Of a stretch of 6,297 nt of DNA, positions 1-6,073 are shown piece after piece; position 1 is the first letter of the stretch; each line of letters opens with the position of its first letter. Source of the DNA: Leucobacter sp. (GTDB lineage: Bacteria > Actinomycetota > Actinomycetes > Actinomycetales > Microbacteriaceae); NCBI GenBank assembly GCA_017990305.1, contig JAGNOB010000121.1, positions 1 through 6,297 on the forward strand. The letters are read 5' to 3'. The translations under genes and the position numbers were made by a program. The notes under the pieces were generated by a model. It had not been told where the DNA came from, did not search any database, and saw nothing but the letters and a program-made list of their open reading frames with translations.

Positions 1-743
1 ACGAGCACCGAGGCGAGGAAGACTGCCGCCGAAACCCACGGGCGGCGGCGCGACTGTGGAAGGAACGCGAATACGACGGCCAGCCAGACACCGACGACAA
101 CGAAGAACGGACCCCAGAGCAGATTCATGGTCGACCCACGGCCAACGTTTGCCAAGGCGAGCTGCAACACGAGCAGTACCGGAAACACGAACAGGCCCGC
201 GAGCGGTCTAGCTGGCGGCTCTGACTGACTCGTGAGGAGGGCGCGGAACGCTACGACGATGAGCGCAGCCTGGGCGAGTAGCAGCACAACGTCGAGCGGA
301 TCCTGCCGCCAAACAGCGCCGAAGGAGCCAAGAGCAGCGTGCGTCGAAGTCGCGATTGCGACTCCGAGAAAGACGTTGGGCAGGAGGTTCTGCCCGGCAG
401 TCCCCGCGATCAGGCACAGTGCAGCGATCGCGAGGAACACCCCGAGCGAGCTGCCGTACAGCTGGAAGCTACCGCCCGACGGGTACACGCGCAGCGCGAT
501 CCGCACCACGAACGCAGCGACGAGCAGCCACGCTGCGAGTCGTGGGGCCTGGCCACGGATGAACGCGAGCAGCAGGAGCGGGGCGGCAACGACCGTGAGC
601 GCGAACGCGCCCATTACCTCTGGCGGGGTCTCGGCCGCGCGACCAAAGAGGGTGATGAGCGACGGCGTCCAGAGCCGCCACATGTCGGTGAGTAACCAGA
701 CAGCAATGACAGCTGGGACAGACACAGCACTGAGTCTTCTCAT
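1..743 (-). CDS. Polytopic membrane protein, 3'-truncated by window edge (possibly N-terminal membrane domain of an EEP-family protein)
   Basis: An uninterrupted frame runs from an ATG at 743 leftwards to the window edge (247 complete codons, no stop), beginning MRRLSAVSVPAVIAVWLL. It is strongly hydrophobic, with likely membrane segments near residues 7-20, 45-62, 68-84, 98-116, 121-137, 149-168, 180-199 and 207-228, the last followed by a basic SRRR at 231-234 and another hydrophobic run. The Trp-Arg-Leu-Trp-Thr-Pro-Ser stretch (22-28) and the Thr-Pro...Met-Gly pair (39-45) remind me of the membrane half of actinobacterial endonuclease/exonuclease/phosphatase (EEP) proteins, but the catalytic part would lie outside the window, so this is tentative. 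The gene lies 66 bp downstream of the CDF gene on the same strand. There is no good Shine-Dalgarno sequence before the ATG, while a TACGGT hexamer ends 6 nt upstream of it. The open frame on the opposite strand is antisense to this gene. I am confident it is a real membrane-protein gene and unsure of the function. Confidence 0.72.
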   Translation of the reverse strand, partial: MRRLSAVSVPAVIAVWLLTDMWRLWTPSLITLFGRAAETPPEVMGAFALTVVAAPLLLLAFIRGQAPRLAAWLLVAAFVVRIALRVYPSGGSFQLYGSSLGVFLAIAALCLIAGTAGQNLLPNVFLGVAIATSTHAALGSFGAVWRQDPLDVVLLLAQAALIVVAFRALLTSQSEPPARPLAGLFVFPVLLVLQLALANVGRGSTMNLLWGPFFVVVGVWLAVVFAFLPQSRRRPWVSAAVFLASVL

Positions 744-749
744 GGTGCC

Positions 750-755
750 ACCGTA
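750..755 (-). promoter_or_regulatory. Candidate -10 box (TACGGT) for a leaderless start of the gene at 743
   Basis: On the minus strand TACGGT is followed by six bases and then the ATG at 743. It fits the actinobacterial -10 pattern TAnnnT, and the spacing would put the transcript start at or next to the start codon. No convincing -35 hexamer is visible 16-18 bp upstream. The call rests on spacing only. Confidence 0.35.
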
Positions 756-809
756 ACCCGGTCACGCGAAAAACGGGGGAAATTGACGAGCCGACTGGCT
801 GCCACTCGG

Positions 810-1820
810 TCAGTCGTGCGAGCGGAGCCCCGGAATATCGTGGCTTTCCGGTTCGAGCTGCAGCGTCGAGTGCTCGAGGTGGAAATGCTCCATGAGGCAC
901 GCCTTCAACTCGTCGAGCACCGCGTGGTACCCGCGTTCGCTCCAGGAGTCATCGGTGATGGTGACGTGTGCGGAGAACGCTGGAACGCCCGAGGTGATCG
1001 TCCATGCGTGCACGTCATGCACCTCGACGACTCCGGGGACTGCGAGCATGTGCTCGCGCGCAGCATTGACGTCGAGATCCTTTGGGGCGGCTTCGAGCAG
1101 CACCGTTACGACATCGCGCAGCAGACTGTAGGCGCGCGGCGCGATGAGCAGCGCGATGGCGATCGATGCGATCTGGTCGGCGACCATCCAGCCGGTGAAC
1201 GCGATGATGATGCCGGCAACGATAACCGCGACCGACCCGAGCAGATCGCCGAGTACCTCGAGGTAGGCGCCGCGCACGTTCAGGCTCTCTTTCTGGCCGG
1301 ACCGCAGGATGAGCAGCGAAACGAGGTTGGCAATCGCGCCGATCACGGCCGCGATGAGCATCGGAGTCGACTGCACCTCGACCTCGGAACCAAACCGGGC
1401 GATGGCCTGCACGAAGATTACGACAGCGATGACACCGAGCACGATGCCGTTTGCGAGTGCCGCGAGCACCTCAACGCGGAGGTAACCGTAGGTGCGTTTG
1501 GAGTTCGCAGGAAGGGTCGCGATGATGCTTGCGAGGAGCGCGATGGCGACGCCGGTTGCATCGGTGAGCATGTGCCCGGAGTCGGCGAGCAGCGCGAGCG
1601 ACTTCGAGATCAACGCGCCAACGATCTGCACAAGAAACACACTGAGGGTGATCGCGAGGACGAGGATCAGTCGTTTGCGGTGCTTTCCGGTCGCGGTCGC
1701 AGCGCCGTCGAGGCCGTGCGAGTGGCCAGCGTGCCCCTCGGCGCCGTCAGCCGTAGCGGGTGCCGCCGGGTGGCCGGCGCTGAAATCGGGTTCGCAGCTC
1801 GGATCGTCCATGATTCGCAA
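810..1820 (-). CDS. Cation diffusion facilitator (CDF) family metal efflux transporter, probably Zn2+
   Basis: A complete 336-residue CDF protein that would export divalent metal from the cytoplasm in exchange for protons. A His-rich N-terminal tail (GHAGHSHG, residues 29-36) precedes six predicted membrane segments between about 51 and 225. The TM2 metal motif is intact (LADSGHMLTDA, with H83 and D87). The TM3 region reads TYGYLRVEVLAALANG (110-125). The TM5 motif is E188-V-L-G-D192, where zinc-type relatives usually have His (or Asp) at the first position. The C-terminal cytoplasmic domain (about 235-325) keeps the family's H268-D-V-H271-A-W273 and SAHV (283-286) elements. The frame can start at TTG 1820 or at ATG 1811 (giving MDDPSCEP). 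The ATG may be better because a TAGCAT hexamer ends 8 nt upstream, whereas a GGGGG run sits at normal ribosome-site distance from the TTG. The gene is 72 bp downstream of the TauE-like gene. Family assignment is secure; metal specificity is inferred. Confidence 0.93.
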   Translation of the reverse strand: MRIMDDPSCEPDFSAGHPAAPATADGAEGHAGHSHGLDGAATATGKHRKRLILVLAITLSVFLVQIVGALISKSLALLADSGHMLTDATGVAIALLASIIATLPANSKRTYGYLRVEVLAALANGIVLGVIAVVIFVQAIARFGSEVEVQSTPMLIAAVIGAIANLVSLLILRSGQKESLNVRGAYLEVLGDLLGSVAVIVAGIIIAFTGWMVADQIASIAIALLIAPRAYSLLRDVVTVLLEAAPKDLDVNAAREHMLAVPGVVEVHDVHAWTITSGVPAFSAHVTITDDSWSERGYHAVLDELKACLMEHFHLEHSTLQLEPESHDIPGLRSHD

Positions 1821-1825
1821 TGCTA
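1820..1825 (-). promoter_or_regulatory. Candidate -10 box (TAGCAT) for a leaderless ATG start of the CDF gene at 1811
   Basis: TAGCAT on the minus strand ends 8 nt before the ATG at 1811 and fits TAnnnT. If used, the transcript would begin at about 1811-1813, downstream of the alternative TTG, and the protein would be three residues shorter. An upstream TAGGTT (minus strand, about 1834-1839) is an alternative -10 that would give a short leader instead. Confidence 0.25.
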
Positions 1826-1892
1826 CCCCCGAAACCTATTGGGAACTCAGGTGGGTGGCATATCGGTGGTTTCGTCGAGTGCGCCGGGGCCG

Positions 1893-2672
1893 CTAGCGGA
1901 GGAGGAGATAGAGCGACCCGAGCGCTGTGCCGGCGATCACTGCCCACTCGAACGCCCGCTGTTTGATGCGAGCCGCGATCCATCGCCCGATGAACGCTCC
2001 AACGACGACCGCGGGAACCAGCAGGAGATCGAGGTGGAGCGACGTCGGGGTGATGAGCCCGAGGCTGATTGAGATCGGCAGCTTCACGAGGTTGATCACA
2101 GCGAAGAACCACGCCGCCGTTCCGAGAAAGGTCTTTACCGGAAGTTTTGCTGCGAGAAAGTACAGCGACATGACCGGACCGCCAGCGTTGGCCACCATTG
2201 TCGTGAACCCGCCGAGCGCGCCAAAGCCTGCGCGGGCGCCGAGACGAGAGAGCGGTGAGGCTACTGCAGGGGTCCCGCCAGAAGGGTTCGGGCGAGGCCG
2301 CAGCCGCTGCCAGAGGTTCACGGAAATGAGGCACAGCAGAATGGCGCCGATGAGTCGCCGCACCCAGCCGTCGTCGGCGAGAGCCAGAAACGCCGCTCCC
2401 GCCGCGAGCCCGACCGCGGCAAAGGGGATCAGTCTGACGACCGCACGCCAGTCGGCTTCGCGCCGATAGCTGACGAGCGCGAACACGTCACCGACGATGA
2501 GCAGCAACAGCAGCGCGCCGGTCGAAGCCTTGGCGGGCAGGATCGCCGCGAAGATAGCGATGGAGATCGTGTTGATGCCGGGCAGCGCAGTCTTCGAAAT
2601 GCCGACGAGCATCGCGGCCACCGCGAGCAACATCCAGGCGTGTGGCGCGAGCTCGATCGGGGCCAGAGTCAT
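1893..2672 (-). CDS. TauE/SafE-family membrane permease (sulfite exporter-like)
   Basis: A complete 259-residue membrane protein of the TauE/SafE family, whose members move small anions such as sulfite, sulfoacetate or other organosulfur compounds across the membrane. The internal duplication of the family shows in two matching Gly/Pro segments: VGISKTALPGI (23-33) near the N terminus, and GALGGFTTMVANAGGPVMSL (151-170) opening the second half. Hydrophobic segments lie near 11-28, 36-46, 52-68, 81-99, 104-121, then 148-173, 182-206, 213-232 and 241-258. A polar Pro/Gly-rich linker (122-145) separates the halves. The length is normal for the family. The ATG at 2672 is 29 bp downstream of the amidase stop on the same strand, so co-transcription is possible. 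However, TAGGGT ends 6 nt before the ATG, and the purine run GAGGGA lies too close to serve as an ordinary ribosome site. The substrate cannot be read from the sequence. Confidence 0.9.
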   Translation of the reverse strand: MTLAPIELAPHAWMLLAVAAMLVGISKTALPGINTISIAIFAAILPAKASTGALLLLLIVGDVFALVSYRREADWRAVVRLIPFAAVGLAAGAAFLALADDGWVRRLIGAILLCLISVNLWQRLRPRPNPSGGTPAVASPLSRLGARAGFGALGGFTTMVANAGGPVMSLYFLAAKLPVKTFLGTAAWFFAVINLVKLPISISLGLITPTSLHLDLLLVPAVVVGAFIGRWIAARIKQRAFEWAVIAGTALGSLYLLLR

Positions 2673-2678
2673 TCCCTC

Positions 2679-2684
2679 ACCCTA
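2679..2684 (-). promoter_or_regulatory. Candidate -10 box (TAGGGT) for a leaderless start of the TauE/SafE-like gene
   Basis: TAGGGT on the minus strand is followed by GAGGGA and then ATG 2672, so transcription would start at or next to the A of the ATG. The box lies in the 29-bp gap after the amidase stop, which would give the permease gene its own promoter. No strong -35 hexamer is visible. Confidence 0.35.
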
Positions 2685-2701
2685 TCCAGCCGGCGGTGGG
2701 G

Positions 2702-4105
2702 CTACTGATCCTGCATGAGTTGCGCCGCGAGGGCGAGCAGCTGTGGTTCGCTTCCGGGCCGGCCGATGAGCTGCACGCCAACTGGTAGTCCTGCCGCATC
2801 ATGCGAGATCGGCACCGCGATCGCCGGGAGCCCAGAGACGTTCACCATTGAGGTGAACGGCGTCCACTGGCACTGCAAGCGGTAGTCATCTGCCGGTGCG
2901 AGACCGAGAAACTCCCCGACCGGGGGCGGTGCCATCGCGAGACCGGGGGTGAGTACCACGTCTGTTTGGCCCCAGAGCGCTCGGACCTCGCGGGCGAAGC
3001 CGCGCAGCCGCAGGGCACTCTCGCGGTGCTGGGGGATGGACCTGGCAAGCGCACGACCGCGCATTTCCCGGGTGAGCGGGGTGAGGAGCTCGATCTGCGC
3101 CGCGTCGAGTTCCATGAGGGACAGCCCCGAGATCCACCCCTCCGTGAAGAAGTCGAAGTACTCGGGATCGTAGCTGAAAGCAGCGGGTTCGACCTGGTGT
3201 CCGAGGGTGGCGAGCCGCTCGGACGCTGTCTCGAACGCGCCGACCGCGTCAGCGGAGAGCGTGATGTCCATCGCTGATTCGAACGGGGAAACGGTGCTTG
3301 TTGCGACGGTCAGGCCGCGCAGCGTGGCCGCCCGCTGCACCGCCGCTGCGTGGTCTCCCTGCCGCCTCGGCTCGGTCATCGCATCCATGAGCAGCGCGGC
3401 ATCTGCTGCACTGTGCGCGATGGGTCCGGACACCGTGAGTATCGGCCCGCCGAAGCTGTCCTCATAGCCGGTGGTCACATCCCCCGGCACCGCGCCGAGT
3501 CCCGGCTTTAGACCGACGAGCCCACATGCGAGCGCTGGAATACGGATCGACCCGCCGCCGTCGCTGCCGGGAGCGACGGGAAGTAGCCCTGCCGCGACTG
3601 CCGCGGCTGACCCACCGCTGGACCCGCCGGAGGTGCGCGTGAGGTCGTACGGGTTGCGCGACGGGGCAGCGACGAGGTTTTCCGAGTAGCAGTTCAGCCC
3701 AAACTCGGGCACTTGTGTCTTGCCGAGCGATACCGTGCCAGCGGCCCTGAGCGCTGCAACAACCGGGTGATCGGTCGCTGCGACTTGGGGTGGATGCGCG
3801 GCGGTGCCGCTCGTTGTCGGTGCGCCGGCGACGTCAACGATGTCTTTATGCGCAATCGGGAGGCCCAGCAGCGGAGGGATATCTGTGATGTCGGTGGTCG
3901 ACGCGAACAGCGCGTCTGCGGCCCTCGCTGCCTCTAGGGCGGCATCCGCGGTGACGGAAACGAAGGCCCCGAGGTCAGCACGAGCGGCGATACGTTCGAG
4001 GAAGTGTTCAGCGGCCGCTACCGCGCTCACCTCGCCCGCATGTAGCGCGTCGCGCAGCCCGACGGCAGAAGTGAACGGTTCAGATGACGACGCCAGTGTG
4101 CCCAT
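2702..4105 (-). CDS. Amidase signature family hydrolase
   Basis: A complete 467-residue amidase-signature enzyme that hydrolyses C-N amide bonds with a Ser-cisSer-Lys triad. K87 lies in GLPIAHKD (81-88). The Gly/Ser-rich signature [16 protein letters not shown] spans 158-173, with S162 as the likely cis-serine. The nucleophile is S186 in [12 protein letters not shown] (180-191), exactly 24 residues after S162, the separation known from FAAH and GatA. Residue 184 is Gly where many relatives have Thr (GSDTGGS). The C-terminal family block (SGLPAIAVP, then [10 protein letters not shown], about 424-448) is present. Nothing suggests a signal peptide, so it is probably cytoplasmic. It does not look like GatA: there is no gatC or gatB beside it, and it is slightly short. 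The natural substrate is unknown. ATG 4105 is the only sensible start; GGAGG lies just one base before it, too close for normal initiation, while TACTAT ends 7 nt upstream. Confidence 0.93.
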   Translation of the reverse strand: MGTLASSSEPFTSAVGLRDALHAGEVSAVAAAEHFLERIAARADLGAFVSVTADAALEAARAADALFASTTDITDIPPLLGLPIAHKDIVDVAGAPTTSGTAAHPPQVAATDHPVVAALRAAGTVSLGKTQVPEFGLNCYSENLVAAPSRNPYDLTRTSGGSSGGSAAAVAAGLLPVAPGSDGGGSIRIPALACGLVGLKPGLGAVPGDVTTGYEDSFGGPILTVSGPIAHSAADAALLMDAMTEPRRQGDHAAAVQRAATLRGLTVATSTVSPFESAMDITLSADAVGAFETASERLATLGHQVEPAAFSYDPEYFDFFTEGWISGLSLMELDAAQIELLTPLTREMRGRALARSIPQHRESALRLRGFAREVRALWGQTDVVLTPGLAMAPPPVGEFLGLAPADDYRLQCQWTPFTSMVNVSGLPAIAVPISHDAAGLPVGVQLIGRPGSEPQLLALAAQLMQDQ

Positions 4106-4112
4106 ACCTCCG

Positions 4113-4118
4113 ATAGTA
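4113..4118 (-). promoter_or_regulatory. Candidate -10 box (TACTAT) for a leaderless start of the amidase gene
   Basis: TACTAT on the minus strand is followed by seven bases (CGGAGGT) and then ATG 4105. This is the spacing at which transcription would begin on the start codon. The GGAGG between them is one base from the ATG, so it could not work as a standard ribosome site even if transcribed. No clear -35 hexamer is visible 16-18 bp upstream. Confidence 0.4.
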
Positions 4119-4192
4119 CGCGGCTGCGGTCCCTTGGCCCTCGCTACTCGGCGGGGAAGGCGCGTTCGTGGGGGCTGCTGCTGCGCAGGCGG

Positions 4193-4657
4193 CTACAGCT
4201 GCGTGAAGGTGTGCTCGAAGCCGTTGCCTGAGCCGCTCCGGCGTACGGAGAACTCGTACTGCTCCGTGTCGGTGAGGGCTGCGTTCAGCGAGCCAGCCTT
4301 CTCGGTGGGGGCACCGAGCTGCCACGCATAGGCATCCGGGCTCTCACCGCGAACGCCGAAGCCCAGGCGGTCGTCGGTCGTGAGGAAGGCGAATGCGACT
4401 GCCCCGTCGGCGGTGCGATCGAGGATCTCCAGTGTGTCTGCCTGAATCTTGACTGGCGGGTTCTCTCCGGTGAGCGTCGCCGCATCTTCCTCGAGAGCAA
4501 CAAGGAGCTCTGCGCGGACGTCGTCCATGCCGCGGGGCGGGGCGGCAGCGGCAACCTGGAGCACGAAGGTGACGAGCAGGGCGAGCGATCCGAGCAGGGC
4601 AAGCGTCATGATGGTAGCCGGCGCGAGCCTGCGGCGGGTGTTCGCTGGGATGGTCAC
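4193..4657 (-). CDS. Small exported or membrane-anchored protein of unknown function
   Basis: A 154-residue protein that I do not recognise. I start it at GTG 4657 because AAGGAG ends five bases before it, the best ribosome-binding site in the window. The frame is open further upstream to about 4870, but that extension is Arg/His/Pro-rich and looks non-coding. The N terminus has basic residues (TRRRLAP, 7-13), then one hydrophobic segment (about 14-39, ending AAAAP), consistent with a signal peptide or signal anchor. The remaining roughly 115 residues are acidic and soluble, with a possible helix (45-62) and then short alternating stretches such as VKIQADTLEILDR (69-81) and AVAFAFLTTDDRLGFGV (86-102) that look like beta strands. 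There are no cysteines, no lipobox and no recognised catalytic motif. It is divergent from the zinc-uptake operon across a 249-bp gap, with its own TACGAT -10 candidate. A link to zinc is unproven. Confidence 0.75.
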   Translation of the reverse strand: MTIPANTRRRLAPATIMTLALLGSLALLVTFVLQVAAAAPPRGMDDVRAELLVALEEDAATLTGENPPVKIQADTLEILDRTADGAVAFAFLTTDDRLGFGVRGESPDAYAWQLGAPTEKAGSLNAALTDTEQYEFSVRRSGSGNGFEHTFTQL

Positions 4658-4690
4658 AGAGTCTCCTTGTGTCAACGGGTGGTGCTGCCC

Positions 4691-4696
4691 ATCGTA
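4691..4696 (-). promoter_or_regulatory. Candidate -10 box (TACGAT) for the small exported protein gene
   Basis: TACGAT on the minus strand matches the TAnnnT consensus with A at position 5. Transcription would start near 4684, leaving a leader of about 27 nt that contains the AAGGAG ribosome site just before GTG 4657. No clear -35 element is visible. This start therefore looks conventionally leadered, unlike the other minus-strand genes. Confidence 0.4.
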
Positions 4697-4847
4697 GCCC
4701 GAGGCCCGCGTCGCCGCCCGGTCACTAGGCCCGTGGCTCCGCAAGCGGCGGTGTGTGTGCCGCGCCTGTCGGGAGTGCGCATGGGGCGAGTGGGGGCTGA
4801 TCTGTCGGCGGGGGATCGGCGCCATGGTGGAAAAATACTCCTCCTTG

Positions 4848-4877
4848 TTGCGAATGATTCTCATGAGCACGTAGACT
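4848..4877 (+). promoter_or_regulatory. Promoter of the zinc-uptake operon (TTGCGA - 18 bp - TAGACT)
   Basis: TTGCGA (4848-4853) and TAGACT (4872-4877) are separated by 18 bp and read toward the lipoprotein gene. The transcript should begin near 4884, giving a leader of about 23 nt that contains a weak AGAAAG ribosome site (4895-4900) six bases before ATG 4907. Two Zur-like palindromes cover the -35 element and the -10/start-site region, as expected of a repressible promoter. Confidence 0.6.
4849..4863 (+). promoter_or_regulatory. Zur-box-like operator 1 (TGCGAATGATTCTCA)
   Basis: A 7-1-7 palindrome centred on 4856; the half-sites TGCGAAT and ATTCTCA pair at six of seven positions. It matches the Zur/Fur-type pattern TGAAAATGATTTTCA at 12 of 15 positions by direct comparison. 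It overlaps the -35 element of the promoter, so zinc-loaded Zur bound here would exclude RNA polymerase. The zinc-binding lipoprotein gene directly downstream favours Zur over Fur or a Mn regulator. Confidence 0.72.
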
Positions 4878-4891
4878 GAGACTCGTTCTCA
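4877..4891 (+). promoter_or_regulatory. Second, weaker Zur-box-like operator (TGAGACTCGTTCTCA)
   Basis: A second 15-bp imperfect palindrome centred on 4884, 28 bp downstream of the first centre. It matches TGAAAATGATTTTCA at 10 of 15 positions, with intact TGA/TCA ends and half-sites TGAGACT and GTTCTCA pairing at five of seven positions. It starts on the last base of the -10 hexamer and covers the predicted transcript start. Paired operators of this kind could bind two Zur dimers. Confidence 0.5.
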
Positions 4892-4906
4892 TTTAGAAAG
4901 TTTCTT

Positions 4907-6073
4907 ATGTCCCCTCTCTTCACCACCCGTCGCTTCGCAATGGCTATCCCCGCGCTCGCCGCAGCGCTTGCCCTAAGCGCCTGCAGCCCTGCGGCCGAGG
5001 CCCCGAGCGATGGCAGGCTCAACGTTGTCACCACGACGACGCAGCTCGCAGACTTCGCCCACCAGATCGGCGGTGACGACATCTCGCTGACGAGTTTGCT
5101 CGCCGCTGGCGCGTCAGCGCACCACTTTGATCCTTCTCCGAAGGAGCTTGTCGCGCTGAGTCAGGCCGACGTGCTCGTCGTGAACGGCGCCGAACTCGAG
5201 GGGTTCATCGACTCCGCGATCGAGGCGTCGGGCTTCGCGGGCGAACTGGTGACCGCCGCAGACGGCATCGACCTTGCCGAGGCGAAGGAAATCACTACTG
5301 AGGGTGAGCACGAGGCCGAAACGGGCGGTGCTCCCGCTGCCGGTGACCACGATCATGCAGAGCACGATCACGCAGAGCACGATCACGCAGACCACGATCA
5401 TGCAGAGCACGATCACGCAGAGCACGATCATGCAGAGGACGCGTCGGCCGGCCACGAGGCGCACGCTGAAGACGATCACGATCATGATCACGGCGACGTC
5501 AACCCGCACATCTGGACCTCACCGCGCTACGCCTCAGCTATGGCCGCTGAGGTCGCACGCGGTCTTGCGAAGGCAGACCCCGCGCACGCAGCCGACTACA
5601 AGGAGCGCGCGAGCGCGTACGAGGCGGAACTTGCGGAGCTCGACGCGTGGGTGGCCGAGCAGTTCGAGCGCGTCCCGGTGGCGGACCGCGTGCTCGTGAG
5701 CGGCCATGACTCGCTGCGCTACTACCTCCACGACTACGGCATCGCCTACGCCGGTGCGATCATGCCGAGCTTTGAAGACAATGCTGAGCCGAGCGCGGCA
5801 GAGCTCGACGCGCTCACCGCCAAGATCAAGGAGCGCGGAGTCCGCGCGATCTTCGTCGAGTCTTCGATGAGCCCGAAGCTTGCCCAGACGATCGCGCGTG
5901 AGGCAGGGATCACTGTCGTCGATAGCGAGGCGCTGTACGCAGACTCCCTCGGGCCGGCGGGCAGCGGGGCAGAAACGTACGTCGCCGCGACCCTCCACAA
6001 CACGCAGGTGATTCTCGAGGCGTGGGGCCACACCGCGGACGCTGTTCCGCAGGGGTTGGGGGAGGCATCGTGA
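4907..6073 (+). CDS. znuA: Zinc ABC transporter substrate-binding lipoprotein (ZnuA-type, His-rich loop)
   Basis: A 388-residue cluster A-I metal-binding lipoprotein that captures Zn2+ outside the membrane and hands it to an ABC permease. Residues 1-25 are a lipoprotein signal (RR at 8-9, hydrophobic core, lipobox LSAC) with C26 as the lipidated cysteine. Expected metal ligands are visible by family pattern: H72 (AHHFDPSP, 71-78), H201 (NPHIW, 199-203), H267 (VSGHDSL, 264-270) and D346 (ADSLG, 345-349). Between the first two ligands sits an acidic His-rich loop (147-196) with 17 His, typical of zinc rather than Mn or Fe binders. Much of it is encoded by a 15-bp tandem repeat. The start at ATG 4907 is supported by the signal peptide; the AGAAAG ribosome site is weak. 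The stop overlaps the GTG of the ATPase gene. The promoter carries two Zur-like boxes, so expression should rise under zinc shortage. Confidence 0.95.
   Translation: MSPLFTTRRFAMAIPALAAALALSACSPAAEAPSDGRLNVVTTTTQLADFAHQIGGDDISLTSLLAAGASAHHFDPSPKELVALSQADVLVVNGAELEGFIDSAIEASGFAGELVTAADGIDLAEAKEITTEGEHEAETGGAPAAGDHDHAEHDHAEHDHADHDHAEHDHAEHDHAEDASAGHEAHAEDDHDHDHGDVNPHIWTSPRYASAMAAEVARGLAKADPAHAADYKERASAYEAELAELDAWVAEQFERVPVADRVLVSGHDSLRYYLHDYGIAYAGAIMPSFEDNAEPSAAELDALTAKIKERGVRAIFVESSMSPKLAQTIAREAGITVVDSEALYADSLGPAGSGAETYVAATLHNTQVILEAWGHTADAVPQGLGEAS
5348..5437 (+). repeat. Six tandem 15-bp units encoding HDHAE-type pentapeptides inside znuA
   Basis: Six consecutive 15-bp units with consensus cacgatca(t/c)gcagag, starting at 5348, 5363, 5378, 5393, 5408 and 5423. 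They encode residues 148-177 as HDHAE five times and HDHAD once. The units differ mainly at the CAT/CAC wobble base of the second His codon, plus one GAG to GAC change in unit 3. Such near-identical in-frame units can gain or lose copies by slippage without breaking the frame. A related HDHDH stretch follows at residues 191-195. Confidence 0.95.

Noticed and set aside
756..809. Possible terminator after the CDF gene (AGCC-AGTC-GGCT on the minus strand followed by T-rich sequence)
   Set aside because: The stem is only four base pairs and the T-run (TTTTT) is displaced and interrupted by a C run; this is not enough for a call.
783..2072. Long plus-strand open frame (429 codons) across the CDF gene
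   Set aside because: Its product is Arg/Asp/Glu/His-rich low-complexity sequence with no recognisable fold. It lies antisense to a well-supported CDF gene and part of a TauE/SafE gene; it is a high-GC shadow.
2702..4105. Amidase as GatA of the Glu-tRNA(Gln) amidotransferase
   Set aside because: No gatC or gatB neighbours, and the sequence outside the signature looks like a general amidase.
4670..4675. Perfect TTGACA on the minus strand just upstream of GTG 4657
   Set aside because: A matching -10 would fall inside the coding region, where no TAnnnT occurs at 16-18 bp spacing. It directly abuts the ribosome site, so I treat it as chance.
4658..4870. Upstream in-frame extension of the small exported protein to a start at 4870, His-rich
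   Set aside because: The extension is Arg/His/Pro-rich and would place the hydrophobic segment far inside the protein. It also runs through a Zur-like box, and GTG 4657 has a much better ribosome site.
5348..5437. Tandem repeats as a CRISPR array or intergenic satellite
   Set aside because: The units are directly adjacent without spacers, are 15 bp long and lie in frame inside znuA.
5114..5509. Minus-strand open frame with repeated Met-Ile-Val-Leu-Cys stretches resembling a membrane protein
   Set aside because: The repeats are the antisense reading of the 15-bp His-codon repeats in znuA; there is no independent coding evidence.
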